A DNA stretch of 64,000 bases from Lysinibacillus sp. FSL M8-0337 (GTDB lineage: Bacteria; Bacillota; Bacilli; Bacillales_A; Planococcaceae), in NCBI RefSeq assembly GCF_038593855.1, contig NZ_CP151996.1, positions 1,984,001-2,048,000 on the forward strand. Direction: 5' to 3'. Under the pieces are notes generated by a model that was given only the letters and a program-made list of their open reading frames with translations, did no database searches and was not told where the DNA came from. Positions 15,888 to 23,981 of this stretch are shown piece after piece. How positions within the stretch are numbered: the stretch's first letter is position 1; each line of letters begins with the position of its first letter. The position numbers and the translations under genes are program-made.

Positions 15888-16706
15888 ATGAACGAATTAC
15901 AAACATTTCAGCACTCTGTGTTCGGTGAATTACCATTAATCATTGTTGATGGGAAAGAATACTTCGGTGCTACAGATGTAGCTAAAGCTTTGGAATATAA
16001 ACAACCCCATACTGCAGTAAGCAACCACTGTGATATAGAGGGGGTTATAAGTTATAACGTCCTTACAGATGGTGGAGAACAACAAAAGAAATTTATCTCA
16101 CTAGGAAATGTATCTCGTTTAATAGTGTCAGCTTCTAAGCAAAGTAAAAATCCTGATATTCAGCAAAAGGCCAAAGTGTATGAAAAATGGATTTTTGATG
16201 AAGTTATTCCAACTGTCCATAAACACGGAGCATATATGACACCAAGCGTATTAGAACAAGCGATTGAAGACCCTGACTTCATGATTGGTTTATTCCAAAA
16301 ATTAAAAATCGAAAAAGAAGAAAAGCGACAACTCATAACAGAAAATCTGGTTCTTGAACAACGTGTAAACGAATTACAACCAAAGGCTACTTACTATGAT
16401 TTAATTCTACAAAATAAGTCGTTATTGTCCACAAGCGTTATAGCTAAGGATTATGGCATGAGTGCTATAACACTCAATAAAAAACTCCATGAGTTAGGTG
16501 TGCAATATAAACAAGGTGATATCTGGTTGTTATATGCGAAATATCAAGATAAGGGTTACACACAAACTTACATGCATGCTATTGATGCAGAAAAATCAAA
16601 ACCTCACACAAAATGGACTCAACAAGGGCGATTGTTCATTTATGACTTGTTAAAAGGTGAAGGTATTGTGCCAACAATCGAACGTGATTATGAGGAGGTT
16701 AAATAA
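15888..16706 (+). CDS. phage antirepressor (Bro-N / KilAC)
   Basis: 272 residues. Bro-N domain at residues 5-115 (YFGATDVAKALEYKQPHTAV) and a C-terminal KilAC/ANT domain at about 150-260 (LSTSVIAKDYGMSAITLNKKL). ATG 15888 follows AGGAGG. Proteins with this architecture relieve repression in many temperate phages. The roughly 125 bases upstream hold only a short degenerate frame. Confidence 0.9.
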   Translation: MNELQTFQHSVFGELPLIIVDGKEYFGATDVAKALEYKQPHTAVSNHCDIEGVISYNVLTDGGEQQKKFISLGNVSRLIVSASKQSKNPDIQQKAKVYEKWIFDEVIPTVHKHGAYMTPSVLEQAIEDPDFMIGLFQKLKIEKEEKRQLITENLVLEQRVNELQPKATYYDLILQNKSLLSTSVIAKDYGMSAITLNKKLHELGVQYKQGDIWLLYAKYQDKGYTQTYMHAIDAEKSKPHTKWTQQGRLFIYDLLKGEGIVPTIERDYEEVK

Positions 16707-16982
16707 ATGAACAACAAAACAAAGACTGTCCAACTACACAAATACCACATTCATACGATGGATGAATGTGGGAAAGAGGAAGGTACAACAACAATCAGCT
16801 TTGCTGTTTTTACTGAACGTATTGAAAATTTGATTCTGGGTGTTAAATGGATAAATCCGATTGGTTCAGCCGAAGAAATAAAGATCGAAGATATTGTTTA
16901 TATTGACTTCTTAGGAACTGAAAATGTCGAATTGGATACCGAGATGGGCAAGCATTTAAAAGAGAGTGGTGTGGAAAAATGA
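16707..16982 (+). CDS. hypothetical phage protein
   Basis: 91 residues, start ATG 16707, right after the antirepressor stop and behind GAGGAGG. Beta-rich and acidic, without membrane segments (FAVFTERIENLILGVKWINP). Overlaps the next gene by four bases. Function unknown. Confidence 0.7.
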   Translation: MNNKTKTVQLHKYHIHTMDECGKEEGTTTISFAVFTERIENLILGVKWINPIGSAEEIKIEDIVYIDFLGTENVELDTEMGKHLKESGVEK

Positions 16983-17608
16983 CAGTGAAACCTTCAGAAA
17001 AAAGCAAGTTTGAATTGTACAACGCTGCTTATCTACGTGTATTAGATACAACGTTGACAGAATTAAATGCAGGTGATGAGCAAGCTACATTGCGGAATAT
17101 AGAGAAGATTATTTGGTACGGTGTTAAGCGTATAATTACGATGCCCGAATATAAGGATTACGAATTAGCGGTTAGTGACTTTCAATTGATTTGTAGCATC
17201 AAATCACTGATGGAATGTATGACACTCAAACAATTTATGACTACATTCCCAATTGAAAAAACTTACGATGGTGAAAGATGGGGTGTGAAGGATTATTATT
17301 ACACGGTTAATTACATCAAAGAGATTGGGTTAAATTCACAAGATGAACTAGGAGAACATACCTTGGAACTGTTAACAGAGTACATGAACCCAGATATACA
17401 CGATTTGTTCGTAAAGAGCCTAACTACTATGAGTGCTATTCGACGTTATGAGGGACATTTGTCTCTTTTCGAAGAGTTTATGGCTTCTGAAGGACATGGA
17501 ACAACGAATACCTTTAAGGATCAAACGGGACAAGCTTACTATGTGCGTGATGGAAGACCTGAAAAAATTAAAATGAACAATAAAAATCATTTGATAGTTG
17601 TTAAATAG
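16979..17608 (+). CDS. hypothetical phage protein, helical
   Basis: 209 residues from ATG 16979 (ATGA overlap with the previous gene). All-helical and soluble, with a C-terminal basic tail. No recognised domain. Position after the antirepressor and before the cargo genes suggests an early accessory protein. Confidence 0.7.
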   Translation: MTVKPSEKSKFELYNAAYLRVLDTTLTELNAGDEQATLRNIEKIIWYGVKRIITMPEYKDYELAVSDFQLICSIKSLMECMTLKQFMTTFPIEKTYDGERWGVKDYYYTVNYIKEIGLNSQDELGEHTLELLTEYMNPDIHDLFVKSLTTMSAIRRYEGHLSLFEEFMASEGHGTTNTFKDQTGQAYYVRDGRPEKIKMNNKNHLIVVK

Positions 17609-17622
17609 AGGAGTGGGTAATT

Positions 17623-17853
17623 ATGAATGTTAAAAGAATTGAATATATCGGTGAAGGTTGTTCTTTATGGGTTGAGTCTGACCAATTAGATGGAATTTTT
17701 CATCTTATGATTACTGAATTTAAGCTGGATGCAAACAGAAATATAGAGGATGAAATCAAGTTTGGTACTGTATTAAGTATTGAAGAAATGAAAGAGTTTC
17801 ATCGTGTGCTGAGTGAGGCTATAGATCATCAAGAAAGAGCAGCGTTGCAATAA
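17623..17853 (+). CDS. hypothetical phage protein
   Basis: 76 residues from ATG 17623, behind GAGGAGTGGG. Beta-strand-rich N-terminus (MNVKRIEYIGEGCSLWVESD), acidic middle and helical end. Last gene of the early rightward run before the minus-strand DUF3888 genes. Unknown function. Confidence 0.65.
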   Translation: MNVKRIEYIGEGCSLWVESDQLDGIFHLMITEFKLDANRNIEDEIKFGTVLSIEEMKEFHRVLSEAIDHQERAALQ

Positions 17854-17985
17854 GTAACAATTGTAGGTGGGCTAGGTGAGTAATTGAAAGATATTGTTCA
17901 AGAGGATGAAGAATGAATAAACCAAATTCTATAATGGTTCGCCAATAGTTTCACCAAAAGAGGTTTATTAAATTGACAGGATTGA

Positions 17986-18402
17986 CTATTCTGTTGGATA
18001 TTTATAAGTCTTTAAGTGGGTGTGATCTATCAATTTAATCTCGGGTCCAAAAGATATTTCATAGGTCATTCGGTCCTTCCCCAGTGGGATATACTGATCA
18101 ACTGTAGGTTCAATTTCAAATGTAATCTGCACTATAAAGCCACGAAAACCGTTTACTCTTTTAGTTTCAATAACTTCAATTTTCCATGGAGTAACATGTG
18201 GTGTAACATCCTTGAAAATCTCCGGATAATAATAGCTAGTTAAGTCTTTTTCAATATAAGGAGTAAGCATGATCATGAGCATATCCTGCATCCTAAGTTC
18301 GTTAGAGTCTTGAGAGGGTTCATTTATTCCAAATCCTGTCTTTGGAAGGGAAAACAAAATAAAAGTAATTGATATTACTAAAGTAAATAAACCCTTTTTC
18401 AT
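17986..18402 (-). CDS. secreted DUF3888 protein
   Basis: 138 residues from ATG 18402, with an N-terminal signal peptide (MKKGLFTLVISITFILFSLP). The mature part has the DUF3888 pattern: DMLMIMLTPYIEKDLTSYYY, then KIEVIETKR-gF and an Ile/Thr-rich C-terminal strand region. The opposite orientation to the early genes marks it as cargo expressed in the lysogen. Role unknown; paralogous in family to 18686-19120. Confidence 0.8.
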   Translation of the reverse strand: MKKGLFTLVISITFILFSLPKTGFGINEPSQDSNELRMQDMLMIMLTPYIEKDLTSYYYPEIFKDVTPHVTPWKIEVIETKRVNGFRGFIVQITFEIEPTVDQYIPLGKDRMTYEISFGPEIKLIDHTHLKTYKYPTE

Positions 18403-18685
18403 TTATTAAATACACCTCTTTAAAAAATTTTATAAATTTATTATTAACGATTCGTTTAAAAGTATGTAGCATCAAAGGTAGTTTACTGCACAATATGAGG
18501 AAAAAGAAACTAAAAAAGGGTCACTGAGGTGTGACCCGAAATGAGGGAGGTAATGACTGTCAACTAGCGCCACAACCAAATAAGTGCGTGTGATACACTC
18601 AATAATAATTTGTGAAGATTGAGGGTAAATATACATCTTAAATCTGTGCAGCACATTATGAAAATGTTCAGTCGAAATTTGTGAG

Positions 18686-19120
18686 TTAATTAGTAAATTT
18701 AGATAACTTTTCAACTTCTTCTGGAGTAATGTTTTTAGCCTTATATGCAATGACAGCTTTATTTGAAATAACTTTATACTTTTCAGAAGGTAATCCAGGT
18801 GGTATACGAAAAGTGATATTAATTAGTTTATGTGGCGGATTGTGTGCACCTTCAAACGAAATCACTCTTAAACTAACATCATAATAGTCATTTTGTCTAT
18901 TTCTTTCAATCTTTTCGATTCTTCCAAATTCAAATAAATGATTATCGCCGTACGAAGACATTGTTTCAAGTATTGGTATACCTAGCTCACGTAAAAAGGC
19001 TAACTCTATCACACTAGGGGGTTGATCTTGTGGAAAATATTCTATATCTGATTTAGCAAATGCAGAATTTATGAGCAGAAGACTCATTAGAAGTAACGAG
19101 ATGAAAATTATTTTTCGCAT
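18686..19120 (-). CDS. secreted DUF3888 protein, second copy
   Basis: 144 residues, start ATG 19120, signal peptide ending about AFA-KS at residue 23. It carries the most typical DUF3888 signature, FEGAHNPPHKLINITFRIP. Separated from the first copy by about 280 bases that hold no gene. The two copies are divergent in sequence, so the pair is an old duplication or two acquisitions. Function unknown. Confidence 0.85.
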   Translation of the reverse strand: MRKIIFISLLLMSLLLINSAFAKSDIEYFPQDQPPSVIELAFLRELGIPILETMSSYGDNHLFEFGRIEKIERNRQNDYYDVSLRVISFEGAHNPPHKLINITFRIPPGLPSEKYKVISNKAVIAYKAKNITPEEVEKLSKFTN

Positions 19121-19338
19121 CTAAACAATTCCTTTTATTATTTTTCTTGTTATTTGCGAATACAAAAATTTTATGCGTAATTAATTCAAATTAATCTTAC
19201 TGAACACTTTGAGAAAATTAGTAATAAATATAAATCAAAAAGCCGCAGCGTCGTCACACGCTACAGCTCGAATTGGTTCATGCCCTTTTAAGACAATCTA
19301 GTAAAAGAAGTATATCACAACTTAGGAGGGCAAACCTA

Positions 19339-19767
19339 ATGGGCAAACAAGGGCAATTAGAATTAAATCGTTATCAGTTGGATAAGGCAATCAAGAAGTA
19401 TCATGACAACATGTGTAAGTACATGAGAATGAAGGACGAGCTTGATTCATTAACAGCTGCTGCTTCTACAGCACAATATGGAATTGAAGCAACAATGCCA
19501 AAAGCAGCTGGTGGCACAAGTGATCCAGTCCACGCGCATGTCCAAATCAGAGCAGCGCGCGAGGTTCGAATTAACAAGATTAAAGAAGAACTACTTATGG
19601 TTCAAAATTTAACAGGCAAGGTAACTGGTGATATTGAGCAAGAAGTACTTTACTGGTTGCTAGAGGGCATGCCTTTCCGTTGGATTGGTGCTAAACTAAA
19701 TATGAGTCATACAAGCGTACAACGAGTACGAGAACGTATTTTGGATTCTATGACAAAACAGCCTTAG
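19339..19767 (+). CDS. ArpU/RinA-like late transcription regulator
   Basis: 142 residues from ATG 19339, behind AGGAGGG; the frame is open upstream but without a ribosome binding site. Long N-terminal helices and a C-terminal sigma-factor-like HTH (WLLEGMPFRWIGAKLNMSHT). Proteins of this shape just before the packaging genes (ArpU, RinA families) turn on late genes. A terminator overlaps its end. Confidence 0.75.
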   Translation: MGKQGQLELNRYQLDKAIKKYHDNMCKYMRMKDELDSLTAAASTAQYGIEATMPKAAGGTSDPVHAHVQIRAAREVRINKIKEELLMVQNLTGKVTGDIEQEVLYWLLEGMPFRWIGAKLNMSHTSVQRVRERILDSMTKQP

Positions 19768-19780
19768 GGCTGTTTTTGTT
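19755..19780 (+). terminator. terminator after late regulator
   Basis: AAAACAGCC TTAG GGCTGTTTT followed by further T; it overlaps the last codons of the regulator gene. Confidence 0.75.
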
Positions 19781-19851
19781 GTAATATGAAAAAAGTTCCA
19801 CTATTAATGTGATAAATGATACAATAGAGTAAAAATATGGAGATATATAAA

Positions 19852-20499
19852 ATGACTTTAACAGAAATCACTTACAGTGCCCTATTTGTTTTTTTACCAG
19901 GAATTGTTGGGGTACTTCTAATAAACTTATTGACATCTAGTAAGGTTTATGATGCAAAGGTGTTTTTCCTGTATTCCTATATTATTTCTTTGATATCCTA
20001 CTCTATTATAGGTTTATTTATGAAACAAGGTTTTATAAAGTTTTTAGCAAGTAACGGAGAGTTTAAAATACTTCCCAAAGAAATTCTACTTTCTACAGGT
20101 GTTAGTATTATTTTATCAGCGATTGTTGTTTACGTAATAAATAAAAAATTGGCTTTCTCAGGTGCTATGAAAATGAAACTATCAAATAAGTTTGGTAGTG
20201 GGGACGTCTGGTTTGATGTTTTTAACGATGAAAAAACTAACTGGATAACCTTAAGACCGCCTAATTCTAATCAATATTTTGTTGGTGAAGTGGAGCATTT
20301 TTCCGATGATGAAAAAATCAGAGAGCTATTTTTGCATAATGTAGCGATTTATGATAACGAAATTGGTTACATGTATAGTCAAGAAAAAATGTATTTTTCA
20401 TTTCTTAGAGATGCAGAAATAACGATAGAGATAGGTAAACATAATATTGATAACAGTAGGAAGGGGAATGTGGAAAATGCCGAAGAAAACAACGGATAA
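19852..20499 (+). CDS. DUF6338-like membrane protein
   Basis: 215 residues from ATG 19852 (GGAG eight bases before); another ATG at 19837 is in frame. Three N-terminal transmembrane helices (about residues 8-28, 37-55 and 78-100) precede a cytosolic beta-rich domain (FGSGDVWFDVFNDEKTNWIT). The layout matches DUF6338 proteins. TACAAT before the gene could be its own -10 box. Overlaps a small proline-rich gene. Likely cargo. Confidence 0.6.
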   Translation: MTLTEITYSALFVFLPGIVGVLLINLLTSSKVYDAKVFFLYSYIISLISYSIIGLFMKQGFIKFLASNGEFKILPKEILLSTGVSIILSAIVVYVINKKLAFSGAMKMKLSNKFGSGDVWFDVFNDEKTNWITLRPPNSNQYFVGEVEHFSDDEKIRELFLHNVAIYDNEIGYMYSQEKMYFSFLRDAEITIEIGKHNIDNSRKGNVENAEENNG

Positions 20500-20629
20500 T
20501 AAAAATGTCGGGAATAAGTCTAACAAGAGTAATGAAGGATGGAAAACACAATTTAATTCAAGAAAAAAAGAAGTGGGACAAATTAGCCCACCTCCAGCAC
20601 CACCACCAAGAAAAACAACAACAAATTAA
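20477..20629 (+). CDS. small basic/proline-rich protein
   Basis: 50 residues from ATG 20477, ten bases after AGGAAGGGG, overlapping the 3' end of the DUF6338-like gene. Lys/Asn-rich start, then GQISPPPAPPPRK. Translationally coupled with, and probably a partner of, the membrane protein. Terminator follows. Confidence 0.55.
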   Translation: MPKKTTDNKNVGNKSNKSNEGWKTQFNSRKKEVGQISPPPAPPPRKTTTN

Positions 20630-20656
20630 AAAGAGCGCAAATGCGCTCTTTTTTTT
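20629..20656 (+). terminator. terminator
   Basis: AAGAGCGC AAAT GCGCTCTT with an A run before and eight T after; it ends the DUF6338 pair. Confidence 0.85.
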
Positions 20657-20665
20657 CTGCGGTCA

Positions 20666-20719
20666 AATGTGCCAAGTGTTCCAAATGTGACAGATGTTCC
20701 AAATGTTCCAAATGTATCA
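20666..20719. repeat. six tandem 9-bp iterons
   Basis: Six consecutive 9-base units of the form AATGTTCCA (AATGTGCCA, AGTGTTCCA, AATGTGACA, GATGTTCCA, AATGTTCCA, AATGTATCA). Non-coding, about 1.5 kb before the terminase genes. Candidate binding sites for the terminase small subunit or another phage DNA-binding protein. Confidence 0.7.
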
Positions 20720-21268
20720 TTTTGGGTAAGTTGAGATGTAAACTAAAGGGGAGGTCGGACAGGTAAATGTTTCTTCCCTTGGTATTTATATAATCCTAAA
20801 TATTAGGGAAAGACAGACCGACGACCGACCCGCGCCCCATAAACTTGTTCGGGGCAAGACATACATGGCCGGCCTATATATTTAAAAAGATTAGGTATCT
20901 TAATTAATATAAAAGGCTAAAAATCGGAATAAGGAGTGGTTTTTATGTGAACTTCGTCCACTTTCCATAATTCAGTCAAACTTACTAAACGTGCACGGAA
21001 ATGCACGAAAACAATTCGATTACGATAATAACGTGGTGTAGCTCTACCACGGTTGCTAGAAGTGAGCTAACTTGACAGTTTTACCACAATAGAATAATAG
21101 ACGAATGCAGGCCTTCATCCAGCGCCGGGATGGGGGCTTTTATTTTGCTTTGAAAACTGCATCAAACAGCCAAAACGCTTACTGTCTAGAGGGTAGAGTT
21201 TGGTGTGGTTTTGAAAGTGGAAAAATAGTGAAATTGAACCTTTTTTACTCTATGATAGAGAAGGAGGG
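20720..21268. other. non-coding region with GC-rich candidate packaging site
   Basis: About 550 bases without a credible gene. A GC-rich island at roughly 20815-20875 (GACCGACCCGCGCCCC, then GTTCGGGGC and GGCCGGCC) stands out from the AT-rich surroundings, as cos sites of Gram-positive phages do. Further right are an inverted repeat, CGTGCA...TGCACG, near 20991-21008, a CGTGGT...ACCACG hairpin near 21040-21060, and a terminator-like stem, GCCTTCATCC/GGATGGGGGC, near 21110-21145. Whether packaging is by cos or pac is not decided. Confidence 0.45.
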
Positions 21269-21274
21269 ATGACA

Positions 21275-22153
21275 ATGGTAGCATTAAGAAATCAAGACTT
21301 TAAAAAAGGGTTGATTGAATATTTCGAAATGCAAGAGGAGCATGATCTAGCATCAATAATGCGTTCTTGTGATTTTGAATTATCTGACACTGGTCGATTT
21401 ACGTATAGAGTTTGGGATCAGACATCTATTGATTTAGAGATTAGGGTTCCAATTCCAATGTTTAAGAAGGTCGAGGGGGAATGGAGTAAGATTACAAAGG
21501 CTTGTTATGCTATATATCCTGCTGATGATAATCATGATTTAATGAACATTGATAAAAAAATCAAAATAGTTGAATCCACCTCTTTTGTTGATGAACAAGG
21601 ATTGGAAGTTGTAGCTACAGGTGCGCAAGTCTATCAAAATTTAATAACAAAAGTTCACAAAAGTCATATGGACTCTATTGAAAAGGATTATATTTTAGAA
21701 GGATGTAATTGTGCTTTGCACGGGAACAGGTTAGCAGCGGCGACTATGATTGGCTGTGCTGCAGAGCGATTATTATTACAGTTGTGCGAATCATACCTGC
21801 AGTATATAAAGAACAACGGAGCCACAACAAGAGAAATCGAAAAATTTGAAGTTGAAGTATTAAATGCTAAGAAAGCTCACGCTAGATTAGATGGTTTTAT
21901 AGGAAAAGTAAGAAATGCTGAAGAATTGTTTAAAGGTATAGGGTTAGAAAATTCTAATCTTCACTTTGGTTTTTTAGATATTGTTAGACAAGTACGAAAT
22001 GAATCAGGCCATCCTACGGGAATTAAAATTTCAGAAGAAGACTTGAATACAATATTTGGTAATTATCAATTGTTAATCGACAGGGTCCATCCTGTTATAA
22101 CTAGATTACCCTTAATCAAAAACGAAACTGAATCCGAAACAGAAGTACACTAG
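21275..22153 (+). CDS. HEPN-domain protein (DUF4145-like), possible defence cargo
   Basis: 292 residues from ATG 21275, behind AAGGAGGG; the ATG at 21269 lies too close. N-terminal half is alpha/beta and unrecognised. The C-terminal half is helical, with the hallmark RQVRNESGHPTG, an R-X4-H motif of HEPN ribonuclease-type domains in the form seen in DUF4145 proteins. HEPN proteins often act in abortive infection or toxin systems. Its place between regulatory and packaging modules is a common spot for accessory genes. Activity is unproven; DUF4145 proteins may also be non-catalytic. Confidence 0.65.
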   Translation: MVALRNQDFKKGLIEYFEMQEEHDLASIMRSCDFELSDTGRFTYRVWDQTSIDLEIRVPIPMFKKVEGEWSKITKACYAIYPADDNHDLMNIDKKIKIVESTSFVDEQGLEVVATGAQVYQNLITKVHKSHMDSIEKDYILEGCNCALHGNRLAAATMIGCAAERLLLQLCESYLQYIKNNGATTREIEKFEVEVLNAKKAHARLDGFIGKVRNAEELFKGIGLENSNLHFGFLDIVRQVRNESGHPTGIKISEEDLNTIFGNYQLLIDRVHPVITRLPLIKNETESETEVH

Positions 22154-22210
22154 TCACGTTTATATAACGTGGCTTTTTCTATTTTACTTAGCAATTAGCA
22201 AAACGGGGTG

Positions 22211-22654
22211 ATGCCATTGATTGAACGAAAATTAACTGTAAAGCAACAAGCGTTTGCTGATTATTATATTGAACTAGGAAATGCCACAGATGCGTATTTG
22301 AAGGCATATCCGAATGTTAAGAAGGAAGCGACAGCGAGAGCAGCAGGAAGTCGCATGTTAACAAATGTTAGCGTGAAATCTTATATAGACGGTCGCATGG
22401 AAGAATTGAAGTCTGAACGAGTAGCTGATCAGCAAGAAATATTAGAATTACTGACTGCAATCGCAAGGGGCGAGACAACTTCAGCAACTTTACGTGGCAT
22501 CGGCGAAGGTGCCCAAACAATTGATGAAGATATGCCTCCGACTACTGCCGAACGAATTAAAGCCGCTGAATTATTAGGCAAGCGTTATCGTATGTGGATT
22601 GATAAGGTGGAAACAGACGGTAAAACTAAAGTTGTTATTGTGGATGATGTGTAA
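22211..22654 (+). CDS. terS: terminase small subunit
   Basis: 147 residues from ATG 22211; GTG 22208 and TTG 22217 are in frame, and GGGGTG at 22205-22210 would suit TTG 22217 best. Terminase_2-type HTH at the N-terminus (LTVKQQAFADYYIELGNATD, then AYLKAYPNV) followed by a helical oligomerisation region. It recognises the packaging site and works with the large subunit, whose gene begins at TAATG. Confidence 0.9.
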   Translation: MPLIERKLTVKQQAFADYYIELGNATDAYLKAYPNVKKEATARAAGSRMLTNVSVKSYIDGRMEELKSERVADQQEILELLTAIARGETTSATLRGIGEGAQTIDEDMPPTTAERIKAAELLGKRYRMWIDKVETDGKTKVVIVDDV

Positions 22655-23967
22655 TGACGGAACAGCGTATAAGTCTAGCTAGCATCATTACAGAGCAATT
22701 CAAACCATTTTGGCGCGCCTCCAGAGCAAAGGAACATCTTAGGTATGTACTAAAGGGTGGCCGTGGTTCCGGTAAGTCATTTCATATTCCAATGCGTATC
22801 CTGTTAGACATCATGGAATATCCAGTGTCAGCACTAGGTATCAGGAAAGTACAAAATACCATTCTAAAATCGGTGTACGCCAACTTTAAGGCAGCAGCCA
22901 ATGTTATGGGAGTTCGAGATCAATTCCGATTTGTTGATTCTAAGCTCGAAATTACTTACTTAGGCAGAGGAAATAAGATTTATTTTGCTGGTGCTGATGA
23001 CCCTGAAAAGATTAAATCTATTAAAGATGCTGATTTCCCTTTAGCTATCGTATGGTTTGAGGAATTAGCAGAATTTAAGTCAGAAGATGAAGTAACGACA
23101 ATTGAAAACTCAATCCTACGTGAGGAGTTGGAAGGGAAAATCTTTTCGCAAGCTGATAGACAGCAAGCGTACCCTTTTGACTACTCATTTTATTATTCCT
23201 ACAATCCTCCGAAACGTAAGCAGTCATGGGTGAATAAGAAATATGAAAGTTCAATGATTGATGCCAATACTTATGTAGATCATTCAACTTATTTAGGAAA
23301 CCCGCATCTTTCAAAAAAGTTTATTGAAGAAGCAGAAAATGTTAAGAAAAATAAGCCATTAAAATACCGTTGGGAATACCTCGGAGAAGCGATAGGGAGT
23401 GGTGTTGTGCCGTTTGATAACTTACAAATTGAAAAAGGTTCTATCACGGATGAAAAGGTAGCAACCTTTGACAATATCCGTAATGGTGTTGACTTTGGTT
23501 ATGCTACTGATCCACTGGCATTTGTCCGTTGGCATTATGACAAAAAGAAAAATGGTATTTATGCTGTAGATGAAATTTATGGTGTGAAAATAAGCAATAG
23601 AGAATTTGCGAAACAACTACAACAAAAAGGGTATCAATCAGATGAAATTTATGCTGATAGTGCTGAACCTAAGTCCATAGCAGAGTTAAAAAACGATCAT
23701 GATATTAAACGAATAAAGGCTGCTAAGAAAGGTCCAGATAGTGTCCAGTATGGTGAGGAATGGCTAGATGATTTAGACTTCATCTGCATTGATCCTAAAC
23801 GAACACCGAATATTGCACGAGAGTTTGAGAATATTGACTATCAAACAGATAAGGATGGTAATCCGATTCCGCGATTAGAGGATAAGGAAAATCATGCAAT
23901 CGATGCCACTCGTTATGCATTCGAGCGTGATTTGAAGTCATCTAAAGGCATGAGAATATTGAAATAG
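22654..23967 (+). CDS. terL: terminase large subunit (PBSX/SPP1 type)
   Basis: 437 residues. Walker A is GGRGSGKSFH, Walker B is LAIVWFEELAEF, and the nuclease domain is visible as VDFGYATDPLAF (first Asp), YADSAEPKS and ENHAIDATRYAF. This is the Terminase_3/Terminase_6C architecture used by SPP1 and PBSX-like elements to translocate and cut DNA at the portal. Confidence 0.95.
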   Translation: MTEQRISLASIITEQFKPFWRASRAKEHLRYVLKGGRGSGKSFHIPMRILLDIMEYPVSALGIRKVQNTILKSVYANFKAAANVMGVRDQFRFVDSKLEITYLGRGNKIYFAGADDPEKIKSIKDADFPLAIVWFEELAEFKSEDEVTTIENSILREELEGKIFSQADRQQAYPFDYSFYYSYNPPKRKQSWVNKKYESSMIDANTYVDHSTYLGNPHLSKKFIEEAENVKKNKPLKYRWEYLGEAIGSGVVPFDNLQIEKGSITDEKVATFDNIRNGVDFGYATDPLAFVRWHYDKKKNGIYAVDEIYGVKISNREFAKQLQQKGYQSDEIYADSAEPKSIAELKNDHDIKRIKAAKKGPDSVQYGEEWLDDLDFICIDPKRTPNIAREFENIDYQTDKDGNPIPRLEDKENHAIDATRYAFERDLKSSKGMRILK

Positions 23968-23981
23968 AAGAAGGTGAAACA

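Noticed and set aside
20505-20690. Plus-strand ORF reading through the terminator at 20629
   Set aside because: Out of frame with the 50-aa gene that has the ribosome binding site, and it crosses a clear terminator.
21035-21085. tRNA-like CGTGGT...ACCACG hairpin
   Set aside because: No cloverleaf, acceptor stem or T-loop could be built around it.
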